From positions 1 through 26,731 of the forward strand of contig JAFAVO010000052.1 in the NCBI GenBank assembly GCA_019242385.1: a stretch of DNA of 26,731 nucleotides. The letters run 5' to 3'. The number at the start of each line of letters is the position of its first letter. Position 1 is the first letter of the stretch. The notes under the pieces were generated by a model. That model saw nothing but the letters and a program-made list of their open reading frames with translations, was not told the origin of the DNA and made no database searches. Shown here one piece after another: positions 16,189-22,702 of the stretch. Position numbers and translations under genes: made by a program. The stretch comes from Gammaproteobacteria bacterium (GTDB lineage: Bacteria > Pseudomonadota > Gammaproteobacteria > Steroidobacterales > Steroidobacteraceae).

Positions 16189-17151
16189 GTGCAGAAAAAA
16201 ACCATCGACCGACGCTGGTTGCCGTTGAACGCGCTGCGCGCGTTCGAGGGCGTCGCCAAACACGGCAGCTTCACGGCCGCCGCGAACGCGCTGCTCATCT
16301 CGCAGAGCGCGCTCTCGCGCCACGTGATTGCCCTCGAGCGGCTCACCGGCGTGCAGCTCTTCGAGCGCCGGCCGCACGCCCTGACGCTCACCAAGGCGGG
16401 ACAGCACCTGTTGCCGGCGGTGGTGAAGTCTTTCGACCGGCTCGAGTATGCGCTCGATGATATCCGCAACGAAGGCGCGCCCGCACAGCGCACGCTGCGC
16501 GTACAGATGCCGCCGAGCTTCGCGGTCCAGCTCGCCGTGCCGATCCTGCGCGACTTCCATCGCCTCTGCGCCGACGTCGATATCGATCTGGTGAGTCCCC
16601 ACGGAGTGGGGCCGCCGCTCGGCGATGTCGATGTCGCGGTGATCTACTCGCGCCCCACGGTCACCGACCTGGTCACCGACCTGCTCTGGGCCGAGCGGCT
16701 CTCGATCCTGTGCTCGCCCGGCATCGCCGCCGCGCGCCGCGGCCAGGATCTCGCGGCGTTCATCGAAGCAAATGAGATCGTGCACATCAGACTCGCCGAC
16801 CAGCCGCGCCATTACCTCTGGCTGCAGTTCGCACGCCACGCCGGCCTGAGCCTCGATGTGGAGCGCGGACTGGTGGTCGATACGGCGGTGCTGGCCGCAC
16901 AGTACGCGCTGCGCGGACAGGGCATTGCGCTGGCAGATCCGACGCTGTTCGCCGAGGAGCTCGCCAGCGGCAGCCTGGTGAAGCCCTTCGATGCCGCGAT
17001 CGATGCGGGCTACGGCTATTACCTGACGACCCCGCCCGAGGAGCTCGGCGACTCGGCGATTGCGTTATTCCGCTCGTGGCTGATCGAGCGCTTCGGCTCG
17101 CGCAGCAGCGCGAGCCATTCGCCGGTGCAGCTGGCGGTCTCGAACGAGTGA
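16189..17151 (+). CDS. LysR-family transcriptional regulator, GcvA-like
   Basis: A 320-residue DNA-binding regulator. An N-terminal winged helix-turn-helix (LPLNALRAFEGVAKHGSF, then AANALLISQSALSRHVIALE with LFERRPHALTLTKAG) fills residues 10-70 and closely follows the GcvA pattern. A periplasmic-binding-protein-like effector domain fills residues 90-300. GTG 16189 keeps the normal short lead before the HTH; TTG 16174 is an alternative only 2 bases from its purine run. It is divergent from the enolase and 15 bases upstream of the amine dehydrogenase, so it probably controls both and itself. The effector may be the pathway substrate. Confidence 0.9.
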   Translation: MQKKTIDRRWLPLNALRAFEGVAKHGSFTAAANALLISQSALSRHVIALERLTGVQLFERRPHALTLTKAGQHLLPAVVKSFDRLEYALDDIRNEGAPAQRTLRVQMPPSFAVQLAVPILRDFHRLCADVDIDLVSPHGVGPPLGDVDVAVIYSRPTVTDLVTDLLWAERLSILCSPGIAAARRGQDLAAFIEANEIVHIRLADQPRHYLWLQFARHAGLSLDVERGLVVDTAVLAAQYALRGQGIALADPTLFAEELASGSLVKPFDAAIDAGYGYYLTTPPEELGDSAIALFRSWLIERFGSRSSASHSPVQLAVSNE

Positions 17152-17166
17152 GAGGGGAGAGCGGCT

Positions 17167-19578
17167 GTGAGGAGTGAGGCGCGCGTAGTCGTGATCGGCG
17201 GCGGGGTGGTCGGGGCCAGTGTGCTCTACCATCTCAGCAAGGCCGGCTGGAAAGACCTGCTGCTGATCGAGCGCGGCGAGCTCACCTGCGGCTCGACCTG
17301 GCATGCCGCCGGGGGCATGCACACCCTCAACGGCGACCCCAACGTCGCACGGCTGCAGCAGTACACCATCAACCTCTACAAGGAGCTCGAGCGTATCTCC
17401 GGCCAGTCCTGCGGGCTGCACATGCCGGGGGGCATCATGCTCGCCGGCACGCGCGAGCGCTTCGACTGGCTGAAGATGGCGAAGGCGCGCGGCCGCTACC
17501 TCGGCATGGAGCTCGAGCTCATCTCCGCCGATGAGGCGGCCAAGGTATTCCCGATCATCGACAGGAAGTACTTCGTCGGTGCGCTGCTCGATCCGATCGA
17601 AGGGCACGTCGATCCCTACGGAGTCACGCACGCCTACGCCAAAGCGGCGCAGATCGGCGGCGCCGAGATCGTGCGCCACAACCGCGTGGTCGATCTGAAG
17701 GCGCGCGCGGATGGCAGCTGGGACGTGATCACCGAGGCTGGCAACGTGCACGCCGAGCACGTGGTGAACGCCGCGGGCCTCTGGGCACGCGATGTCGGAC
17801 GCATGGTAGGACTCGAGCTGCCGGTCCTTGCCATGCAACACCAGTACCTCATCACCGAGGACCTGCCCGAGCTCAAAGGACAGAAGGAGCTGCTGACCGC
17901 CATCGACTTCGAGGGCGAGATCTACACCCGCCAGGAGCGCGGCGGTGTGCTGCTCGGCACCTACGAGCGCGCCGGCGTGCCCTGGTCGCCGGTCACGACC
18001 CCCTGGGACTTCACCCAGAGTCTGCTGCCCGAGGATCTCGAGCGCATCGCGCCGAGCCTCGAGGTCGGCTTCCGCCACTTTCCCAGCCTCGCCGAGGCCG
18101 GCATCCGCAAGGTGGTGAATGGGCCCTTCACCTTCGCGCCGGACGGCAACCCGCTGGTAGGGCCCATCCGTGGACTGCAGAATTTCTGGGTCGCCTGCGG
18201 AGTCATGGCGGGCTTCAGCCAGGGCGGCGGAGTCGGGCTGACACTCTCCCAGTGGATGGTCGAAGGTGACCCCGGCGCCGATGTCTGGGCGATGGACGTG
18301 GCACGTTACGGCGATTGGACAACGCTCGCCTATACCAACGCAAAGGTGCGCGAGAACTACTCGCGGCGTTTCCGCATTCGCTTCCCGAACGAGGAGCTGC
18401 CGGCGGCGCGTCCGCTGCGCACGACTCCGGTGTACGAGCGGCTGCAGGCCGCGCACGCAGTCTTCGGCGACTACTGCGGACTCGAGCACCCGCTGTGGTT
18501 CGCGCCCTCGAGCGCGGAGGCACGCGAGGACATCACCTTTCACCGCTCGAACGCGCATGCGCACGTCGCTGCCGAGTGCCGTGCGGTGCAGGAGGCGGTG
18601 GGCCTGCTGGAGATCTCCAACTACGGCAAGTTCGAGGTCACCGGTGCGGGCAGCGAGGAGTGGCTCTCTTACCTCATGGCGAACCGGGTGCCGCAGGTAG
18701 GGCGTATCGCGCTCACGCCGATGCTCAATGAGCGCGGCAAGCTGATCGGCGATTTCACCATGTGCCGGCTCAGCCGCGAGCGGCTGTTTCTGATCTGCAC
18801 CTGGGCGGCCGAGGTCTATTACCGGCGCTGGTTCGAGCGCCACCCACCGCCCCCAGGGGTGACGGTACGCCCGTGCGCCATGGAATACGTGGGACTCTCC
18901 GTCGCCGGTCCCCGCTCGCGCACGTTACTGCAGGCGTTGACGCGCACGGATCTCTCGAGCGAGGCCTTTCCCTTCCTCTCGTTCCGCCGGGTCGACATCG
19001 GCATGGTTCCGGCACTCCTCGGCCGCATCAGCTTCACCGGGGAGCTCGGCTACGAGATCTGGATCACCAGCGAGTACCAGCGCGCGCTCTACGATCTGCT
19101 GCAGGCGGAGGGACGCGCGCACGGACTGAAGCTCTTCGGCGGTCGTGCCCTGAACGCGATGCGTATCGAGAAGAGCTTCGGTACCTGGGCGCGCGAGTAT
19201 CGACCGATCTATGGCCCGCACGAGGCAGGCCTCGGACGCTTCGTCGATTTCGCCAAGGGAGAGTTCATCGGTCGTGCAGCGGCGCTCGAGGAGAAGGAAA
19301 GCGGCGGCGCGTTGCGGCTCGCCACCTTCACCGTCGATGCCGGCGATGCCGACGCCGCCGGGGATGAGCCCATCTGGCACGACGGGCGGGTAGTGGGCTG
19401 GGTCACCTCGGGCGCGTACGGACATCGGGCGCAGCGCTCGCTCGCGCTCGGCTACATACCGGCGGCGCTGGCGTCGGCGACCGAGGGGTTCGAGATCGAG
19501 CTCATCGGCGAGCGCCGCGCGGCCACACGCGAGAGCGCGGCGGTGCTCGATCCGGCGGGAAAGCGCATGCGCGCCTGA
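17167..19578 (+). CDS. FAD-dependent dimethylglycine/sarcosine dehydrogenase-like protein with GcvT folate domain
   Basis: An 803-residue oxidative N-demethylase-type enzyme. Residues 5-380 are a DAO-type FAD domain with VVVIGGGVVGASVLYHL and STWHAAGG; His46 is in the position where dimethylglycine and sarcosine dehydrogenases bind FAD covalently. A linker domain (residues 380-430) follows, then a GcvT-like aminomethyltransferase region (HRSNAHAHVAAECRAVQEAV, SFTGELGYEIWI) that would pass the methyl-derived formaldehyde to tetrahydrofolate. GTG 17167 has AGGGGAGAG just upstream. It is co-directional with and 15 bases from the LysR gene. Substrate may be dimethylglycine, sarcosine or another N-methylated amino acid. 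No electron-transfer flavoprotein genes are in the window. Confidence 0.88.
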   Translation: MRSEARVVVIGGGVVGASVLYHLSKAGWKDLLLIERGELTCGSTWHAAGGMHTLNGDPNVARLQQYTINLYKELERISGQSCGLHMPGGIMLAGTRERFDWLKMAKARGRYLGMELELISADEAAKVFPIIDRKYFVGALLDPIEGHVDPYGVTHAYAKAAQIGGAEIVRHNRVVDLKARADGSWDVITEAGNVHAEHVVNAAGLWARDVGRMVGLELPVLAMQHQYLITEDLPELKGQKELLTAIDFEGEIYTRQERGGVLLGTYERAGVPWSPVTTPWDFTQSLLPEDLERIAPSLEVGFRHFPSLAEAGIRKVVNGPFTFAPDGNPLVGPIRGLQNFWVACGVMAGFSQGGGVGLTLSQWMVEGDPGADVWAMDVARYGDWTTLAYTNAKVRENYSRRFRIRFPNEELPAARPLRTTPVYERLQAAHAVFGDYCGLEHPLWFAPSSAEAREDITFHRSNAHAHVAAECRAVQEAVGLLEISNYGKFEVTGAGSEEWLSYLMANRVPQVGRIALTPMLNERGKLIGDFTMCRLSRERLFLICTWAAEVYYRRWFERHPPPPGVTVRPCAMEYVGLSVAGPRSRTLLQALTRTDLSSEAFPFLSFRRVDIGMVPALLGRISFTGELGYEIWITSEYQRALYDLLQAEGRAHGLKLFGGRALNAMRIEKSFGTWAREYRPIYGPHEAGLGRFVDFAKGEFIGRAAALEEKESGGALRLATFTVDAGDADAAGDEPIWHDGRVVGWVTSGAYGHRAQRSLALGYIPAALASATEGFEIELIGERRAATRESAAVLDPAGKRMRA

Positions 19579-19608
19579 GACTCAGGCGATTGCGCCTGAG
19601 CCTCAGGC
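19572..19608. terminator. Bidirectional terminator-like alternating inverted repeats
   Basis: Four alternating copies of one arm occur: CGCCTGAG (19572-19579), CTCAGGCG (19581-19588), CGCCTGAG (19593-19600), CTCAGGC (19602-19608). The best hairpin is copy 2 with copy 3 (8 bp, loop ATTG). It lies between two convergent genes and overlaps both stop codons. Mutually exclusive folds are possible. There is no T-run. Confidence 0.5.
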
Positions 19609-20064
19609 CATGAAGATGGCGAGCGCGCTCGCCTGCAGCGCGGGCCGTATCTCGCCCTCGATCTCGATGGTGTTGTTGGTGGTGACGAGATAGCGGCCGC
19701 GGCCGCGATCTTCCACTGCCAGCAGCTGTATGCGGTTGCGCACCCGCTTGCCCGCGCGCACCGGCGCGTGAAAGCGCACTTTCTCGAGGCCGTAGTTGAC
19801 CACGGATTTCGGCGCCACGAGGGGCACCAGCACCTCGAAGGCGGTGGGCGCGATCAAGGCGAGCGTCAGAAAGCCGTGCACTATCGTGGTGCCGAACGGG
19901 CTTTCGCGCGCTGCGCGCTCGGCGTCGACGTGGATCCACTGGTGATCGCCGGTGCAGTGCGCAAACTCCGCGATACGCGCCTGATCGAGCGTGATCCAGG
20001 AGGAGATTCCCACCTCCTCCCCGACGTGCTTGCCCAGATCGCTCAGAGGCATTGTGTCCGGCAT
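19603..20064 (-). CDS. MaoC-family dehydratase, (R)-specific enoyl-CoA hydratase-like
   Basis: A 153-residue hot-dog-fold protein. Asp40 and His45 in FAHCTGDHQWIHVD are the hydratase catalytic pair, followed by ERAARESPFGTTIVHGFLTLAL, the conserved MaoC segment. Length fits single-domain (R)-hydratases. Such enzymes hydrate trans-2-enoyl-CoA to (R)-3-hydroxyacyl-CoA and can feed polyhydroxyalkanoate synthesis. ATG 20064 has GAGGGGA just upstream; ATG 20052 is possible. Divergent orientation to the phasin supports a storage-polymer link. It may instead act on another acyl-CoA pathway. Confidence 0.87.
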   Translation of the reverse strand: MPDTMPLSDLGKHVGEEVGISSWITLDQARIAEFAHCTGDHQWIHVDAERAARESPFGTTIVHGFLTLALIAPTAFEVLVPLVAPKSVVNYGLEKVRFHAPVRAGKRVRNRIQLLAVEDRGRGRYLVTTNNTIEIEGEIRPALQASALAIFMA

Positions 20065-20327
20065 GGCTCCCCTCGCTTCTTGGACGCGATCTTATCAAGG
20101 TGCCGCGCCATGACCCGCTTCGTAGCGTCGGATTCCATGCGGCGCTGCAATCGCATCGCAATAAACTTGTGCTAGGCAGAACGGTAATTGTTGGTTCTTC
20201 TACTTTGATTTCAGCGCATTAGAATATCTTGTGCACATGAGTTATTTTCTCTTGCAGTGCATACAAAAATGAGTACAATAGCGCCTCGAAGATCGCTTCA
20301 ATGTACCTTTTTCTTTCAGGAGCTCAC
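20065..20327. other. AT-rich divergent intergenic region
   Basis: This 263-base stretch between maoC-like and phasin genes is the least GC-rich part of the window (20160-20310 especially). It contains the phasin promoter and a second TAGAAT -10-like box at 20220. No further gene is seen. Confidence 0.5.
20252..20279 (+). promoter_or_regulatory. Sigma-70 promoter of the phasin gene
   Basis: TTGCAG (20252-20257) and TACAAT (20274-20279) with a 16-base spacer. The -10 matches five of six consensus bases, making this the best promoter in the window. Transcription would begin near 20286, giving a leader of about 40 bases that contains AGGAG before the ATG. Confidence 0.65.
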
Positions 20328-20696
20328 ATGCGGGACCGCAACCAGATCGATTGGAACGTGTGGATGGATACGTATAAGGAGGGCTTTCGCGCGTTCGAGG
20401 CCTTTGCACGCTTCAACTATGCGGTAGCCGGCGACGTGCTCGAGGCGGGCTTTGCTCAGGCGAAGGCGACGCTCGGCGCACGGGCCGGCTTCGGCACCCA
20501 AGGGACCCAGGCGCTTGCGGACCTGCTCGAGAAGCAGGCCGAGCTGGGCTCGCAGTTGAGCGAGAAGATCCGCGAGCGCGCACAGGAGTTCTCGACCCTC
20601 GCTGCCGAGGTGCAGGATTCGGTCGGCTCCTTTGCCAGCGCCGCCACGCACCGCACGCGCGGCAACGGACGATCGCACTCGCGCAAAGCCGCCTGA
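20328..20696 (+). CDS. Phasin-family protein
   Basis: A 122-residue helical protein without signal peptide. QIDWNVWMDTYKEGFRAFE opens an amphipathic helix. ALADLLEKQAELGSQLSEKI and following residues form a second helix of the phasin type, and the tail is basic (RTRGNGRSHSRKAA). Phasins coat polyhydroxyalkanoate granules. ATG 20328 is chosen because AGGAGCT lies at the right distance; ATG 20301 upstream lies before that ribosome site. The gene is monocistronic, with a strong promoter before it and a terminator after it. The family call rests on general pattern and on the divergent MaoC-like gene. Confidence 0.75.
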   Translation: MRDRNQIDWNVWMDTYKEGFRAFEAFARFNYAVAGDVLEAGFAQAKATLGARAGFGTQGTQALADLLEKQAELGSQLSEKIRERAQEFSTLAAEVQDSVGSFASAATHRTRGNGRSHSRKAA

Positions 20697-20720
20697 GCCA
20701 TCATTACACGTTGAGTGATC

Positions 20721-20752
20721 GAAGGCGGCCGTGAGGCCGCCTTCGTCTTTCT
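20721..20752 (+). terminator. Intrinsic terminator of the phasin gene
   Basis: GAAGGCGGCC pairs perfectly with GGCCGCCTTC around loop GTGA, then GTCTTTCT. It is 25 bases past the phasin stop, and its core resembles the terminator after the TonB receptor. Confidence 0.85.
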
Positions 20753-20756
20753 GGGG

Positions 20757-20762
20757 TACGAT
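20757..20762 (+). promoter_or_regulatory. -10 box six bases upstream of the aldo/keto reductase ATG
   Basis: TACGAT is followed by CCGCCC and then ATG. This would place the transcript start on the start codon, giving a leaderless mRNA. No purine-rich ribosome site lies in the gap, and the terminator ends just before it. No -35 is obvious. Confidence 0.4.
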
Positions 20763-20768
20763 CCGCCC

Positions 20769-21788
20769 ATGAGCGCATCACGACTGACGCGCCGGCAACT
20801 TCTCGTGGGCGGTGCTCTCGGAATGGCGAGTGCGAGATACCTCAGCGCGCAGGCGGGATCCCCGTCTTCAGGCGCGGCCCCGGGCTCGGGCACTGGCCGT
20901 ACGGGTGGCCCGGGCGCGCCAGCGGCGGCGGCGGGGTCCTTCACGATCGGCGGTGACCTGGTGGTGAACCGCATGGGCTTCGGCGCCATGCGCATCACCG
21001 GCGCGGACATCTGGGGTGAGCCCAAGAACCCGGAGGAAGCGCGCCAGGTCCTGCACCGCGCGCTCGACCTCGGTGTCAATTTCATCGATACCGCGGACGC
21101 CTACGGTCCGCAGGTGAGCGAGCGCATCATCGCCGAGACGCTCGCGCCGTACCCGCGGGGTCTGGTGATTGCGACCAAAGGAGGTTTCTTGCGTCCGGGC
21201 GCCTCCCAATGGGTTCCCGATGGCCGGCCCGAGCATCTGCGCGCGGCCTGTGAGGGGAGCCTGAAGCGGCTGAAGCTCACACGCATCGACCTGTACCAGT
21301 TCCATCATCCCGATCCGAAGGTGCCGCTCGAGGACTCCATCGGCGAGCTGGCGCGGCTGCGGCAGGAAGGAAAGATCCGCCACATCGGCGTGTCGAACTT
21401 CGACACCGGCGAGCTCGCGCGGGCGCGCCGCATCGTGCCGATCGTCTCGGTGCAGAATCGCTATAACCTCGCCGACCGCAGCTCCGAGGACGTGCTCGGG
21501 GTATGCACGCGCGAGGGACTGGCGTTCATTCCGTGGGCGCCGCTCGCTAGTGGCTCGACGGCGCGGCTCGAAGGCAGCCGGGCCAAGGAAAACGAGCCGG
21601 GCAAGGCGCTCGAGCAGGTCGCGGCCGCGCATGGCGCGTCGGTGATGCAGGTCGCGATCGCGTGGCTACTCGCCAGGTCCCCCGCCATGCTGCCGATACC
21701 CGGCACCTCCTCGGTCGCGCACCTGGAGGAAGATCTCGCGGCGGCGAGAGTGCAGCTCACGCCGGGCGATCTCAAGCTCCTCGGCTGA
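20769..21788 (+). CDS. Tat-exported aldo/keto reductase
   Basis: A 339-residue NAD(P)H-dependent oxidoreductase with a twin-arginine signal (RLTRRQLLVGGALGMASA, residues 5-22) and a Ser/Gly/Pro-rich linker before the barrel. The catalytic tetrad is visible: Asp107 and Tyr112 (FIDTADAYG), Lys137 (IATKGG), His179 (YQFHHPD). The region IGVSNFDTGELARARRI and the C-terminal IPGTSSVAHLEEDL segment (cofactor site) are typical. Tat-signal aldo/keto reductases are known but their periplasmic role is unclear. ATG 20769 gives a proper Tat signal; GTG 20715 upstream would bury it in the terminator stretch. Confidence 0.9.
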   Translation: MSASRLTRRQLLVGGALGMASARYLSAQAGSPSSGAAPGSGTGRTGGPGAPAAAAGSFTIGGDLVVNRMGFGAMRITGADIWGEPKNPEEARQVLHRALDLGVNFIDTADAYGPQVSERIIAETLAPYPRGLVIATKGGFLRPGASQWVPDGRPEHLRAACEGSLKRLKLTRIDLYQFHHPDPKVPLEDSIGELARLRQEGKIRHIGVSNFDTGELARARRIVPIVSVQNRYNLADRSSEDVLGVCTREGLAFIPWAPLASGSTARLEGSRAKENEPGKALEQVAAAHGASVMQVAIAWLLARSPAMLPIPGTSSVAHLEEDLAAARVQLTPGDLKLLG

Positions 21789-21795
21789 TTTCCGC

Positions 21796-21869
21796 TGCAC
21801 CCGTCGGTGCACGTGTCGGCTGCACGCTTCCGTGCACTCGTGGTGCACTCGTAATGCAGTTCGGTGCAC
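21796..21869. repeat. Helically phased TGCAC repeat cluster
   Basis: TGCAC occurs at 21796, 21808, 21821, 21833, 21844 and 21865, with TGCAG at 21855. Steps are 12, 13, 12, 11, 11 and 10 bases, close to one helical turn. Several copies are the palindrome GTGCAC. The cluster lies just after the aldo/keto reductase stop, between it and the convergent urcA-like gene. Confidence 0.7.
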
Positions 21870-21879
21870 GCGCCGCACA

Positions 21880-21898
21880 CGGGTGACGGCGTCACCCG
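21880..21898. other. Eight-bp hairpin between convergent genes
   Basis: CGGGTGAC/GTCACCCG with loop GGC. It lies 36 bases past the urcA-like stop. It could act as a terminator element for that gene, although no T-run follows on either strand. Confidence 0.4.
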
Positions 21899-21934
21899 CT
21901 GCGGCGGCACCGCTGCATCTCCTTCCCAACTGTG

Positions 21935-22267
21935 CTAGCGACGCGCGGCGAAGCTCGCCGCAAGCTTGGGCGAGTGTACGTCGTGCACTGCGCGGCTGAT
22001 GGCCTGCGACTCACAGGCGCGCTCGCTCGCGTAGGCCTGGAGATTGCGAACATCAAGGCCGTTGCCACCGCACACCTGCCGTGCGGCATAGGCGACCCGC
22101 GCGTGGAGCGCGCTCGCGCCCTGCTCGCTGGCGAGGTTGAGATCGCCATAGGGAACGGTGACCGATGGCGCCGCGGGGCTGGCCGCCTGAGCCGTGCCGG
22201 CGAGCAGACAGGCGAGTGTGGCGACCGCTGCGGAGGTGCGTGTGAACTGGTTGAGCTTGAAGGTCAT
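21935..22267 (-). CDS. UrcA-family exported protein
   Basis: A 110-residue small secreted protein. A signal peptide (LNQFTRTSAAVATLACLLAG, then TAQA-A) ends near residue 29. The mature part has VTVPYGDLNLASEQGASAL and HARVAYAARQVCG, the UrcA family pattern, with Cys66 and Cys85 as the likely disulfide pair. UrcA proteins are typical of Caulobacter and relatives and are found in some gammaproteobacteria; their function is unknown. ATG 22267 is chosen because GGGAG lies six bases upstream; ATG 22273 is just outside it. Both flanks are repeat-rich. Confidence 0.82.
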   Translation of the reverse strand: MTFKLNQFTRTSAAVATLACLLAGTAQAASPAAPSVTVPYGDLNLASEQGASALHARVAYAARQVCGGNGLDVRNLQAYASERACESQAISRAVHDVHSPKLAASFAARR

Positions 22268-22350
22268 GATCATCTCCCGTGTTGTTTGTGCAGTGTCAGG
22301 TCGTAGGCAGTGTTGAGTCGTGTTGGATCGAGTGGTGTGCGTCGAGGTGT

Positions 22351-22659
22351 ATGAGACTCCCAAACGCTGTGCGCGCTAAGACCCCCGCGCGCGTGTTGAT
22401 CCCCGCCGGCAACGGATTCGTACCGCGACGTGGCGCGCAGCCGGCGGCGTTCCCGGCCCCGGGCCAGCCGCGGAAGTGCGCGCTGCATGCGCGACCGTGC
22501 GAGCTGCATGCACGGCAGTGCGAGCTGCAGTCAGCAGGCGCGTGCGCCGCTGCGCTCGATTGCGCCGTCGGCGGCGGGCTCGTCCCTGCCGGCAACGGGC
22601 TCGTCCCTGATCCACGAGCCGCTGCGCACGCGAACCTCGGTTGGCGGTACGCTATGTGA
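22351..22659 (+). CDS. Unrecognised small heptapeptide-repeat, Cys-rich ORF (tentative)
   Basis: I recognise no family. The 102-residue frame contains seven-residue units: LIPAGNGFVP (near residue 16) and GLVPAGNGLVPD (near 77) flank three Cys heptads (CALHARP, CELHARQ, CELQSAG) and two further Cys. Between the two PAGN modules most base changes are at third codon positions or conservative (CCC/CCT, GGA/GGG, GTA/GTC, CCG/CCT; Ile/Val, Phe/Leu), which supports this frame being translated. Against it: no strong ribosome site (GAGG three bases before ATG), no signal peptide, and DNA-level 21-bp duplication alone could give the pattern. The frame is open further upstream to 22279. Confidence 0.25.
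   Translation: MRLPNAVRAKTPARVLIPAGNGFVPRRGAQPAAFPAPGQPRKCALHARPCELHARQCELQSAGACAAALDCAVGGGLVPAGNGLVPDPRAAAHANLGWRYAM
22476..22538 (+). repeat. Triple 21-bp tandem repeat
   Basis: Three consecutive 21-base units (22476-22496, 22497-22517, 22518-22538) share the start GTGCG(A/C)GCTGCA. The second and third agree in their first 12 bases exactly. The unit length is seven codons. Confidence 0.8.
22577..22618 (+). repeat. Double 21-bp tandem repeat
   Basis: Two adjacent 21-base units both begin GGCTCGTCCCTG (22577 and 22598). It has the same period as the triple repeat 40 bases upstream and lies in the same reading frame. Confidence 0.7.
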
Positions 22660-22671
22660 CAAAGCGGTCAC
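22656..22671. promoter_or_regulatory. Inverted repeat upstream of lytS-like gene
   Basis: GTGAC-AAAGCG-GTCAC is a perfect 5-base inverted repeat with a 6-base centre, 31 bases before the ATG. It could be an operator for the two-component operon, possibly for its own LytTR regulator. The binding protein is unknown. Confidence 0.3.
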
Positions 22672-22702
22672 GCTCGACCGCTGCTCAAGGAGATTCCGGG
22701 GG

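Larger units (their letters stand above)
22268..22702. other. Repeat-rich interval between urcA-like and lytS-like genes
   Basis: This 435-base interval contains irregular GTGT/GTGTTG repeats (22279-22350), two copies of GCCGGCAACGG (22405-22415 and 22588-22598), a triple 21-bp repeat (22476-22538), a double 21-bp repeat (22577-22618) and an inverted repeat before lytS (22656-22671). One small open frame (22351-22659) spans all 21-bp repeats. No clear promoter is visible. Confidence 0.6.

Noticed and set aside
17065..18843. A 592-codon antisense frame over the amine dehydrogenase
   Set aside because: No domain is visible, and the opposite strand has full FAD-domain homology.
21461..21910. 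Cys-rich minus-strand frame through the TGCAC repeats
   Set aside because: It runs antisense into the aldo/keto reductase, and its Cys codons come directly from the TGCAC motif; no independent support.
22476..22618. Repeats as a CRISPR array
   Set aside because: Units are contiguous, imperfect and only 21 bases, without spacers or cas genes.
22655..22671. CRP-like TGTGA...TCAC site before lytS
   Set aside because: The centre is eight bases instead of six, so it does not fit CRP. It was kept only as a generic inverted repeat.
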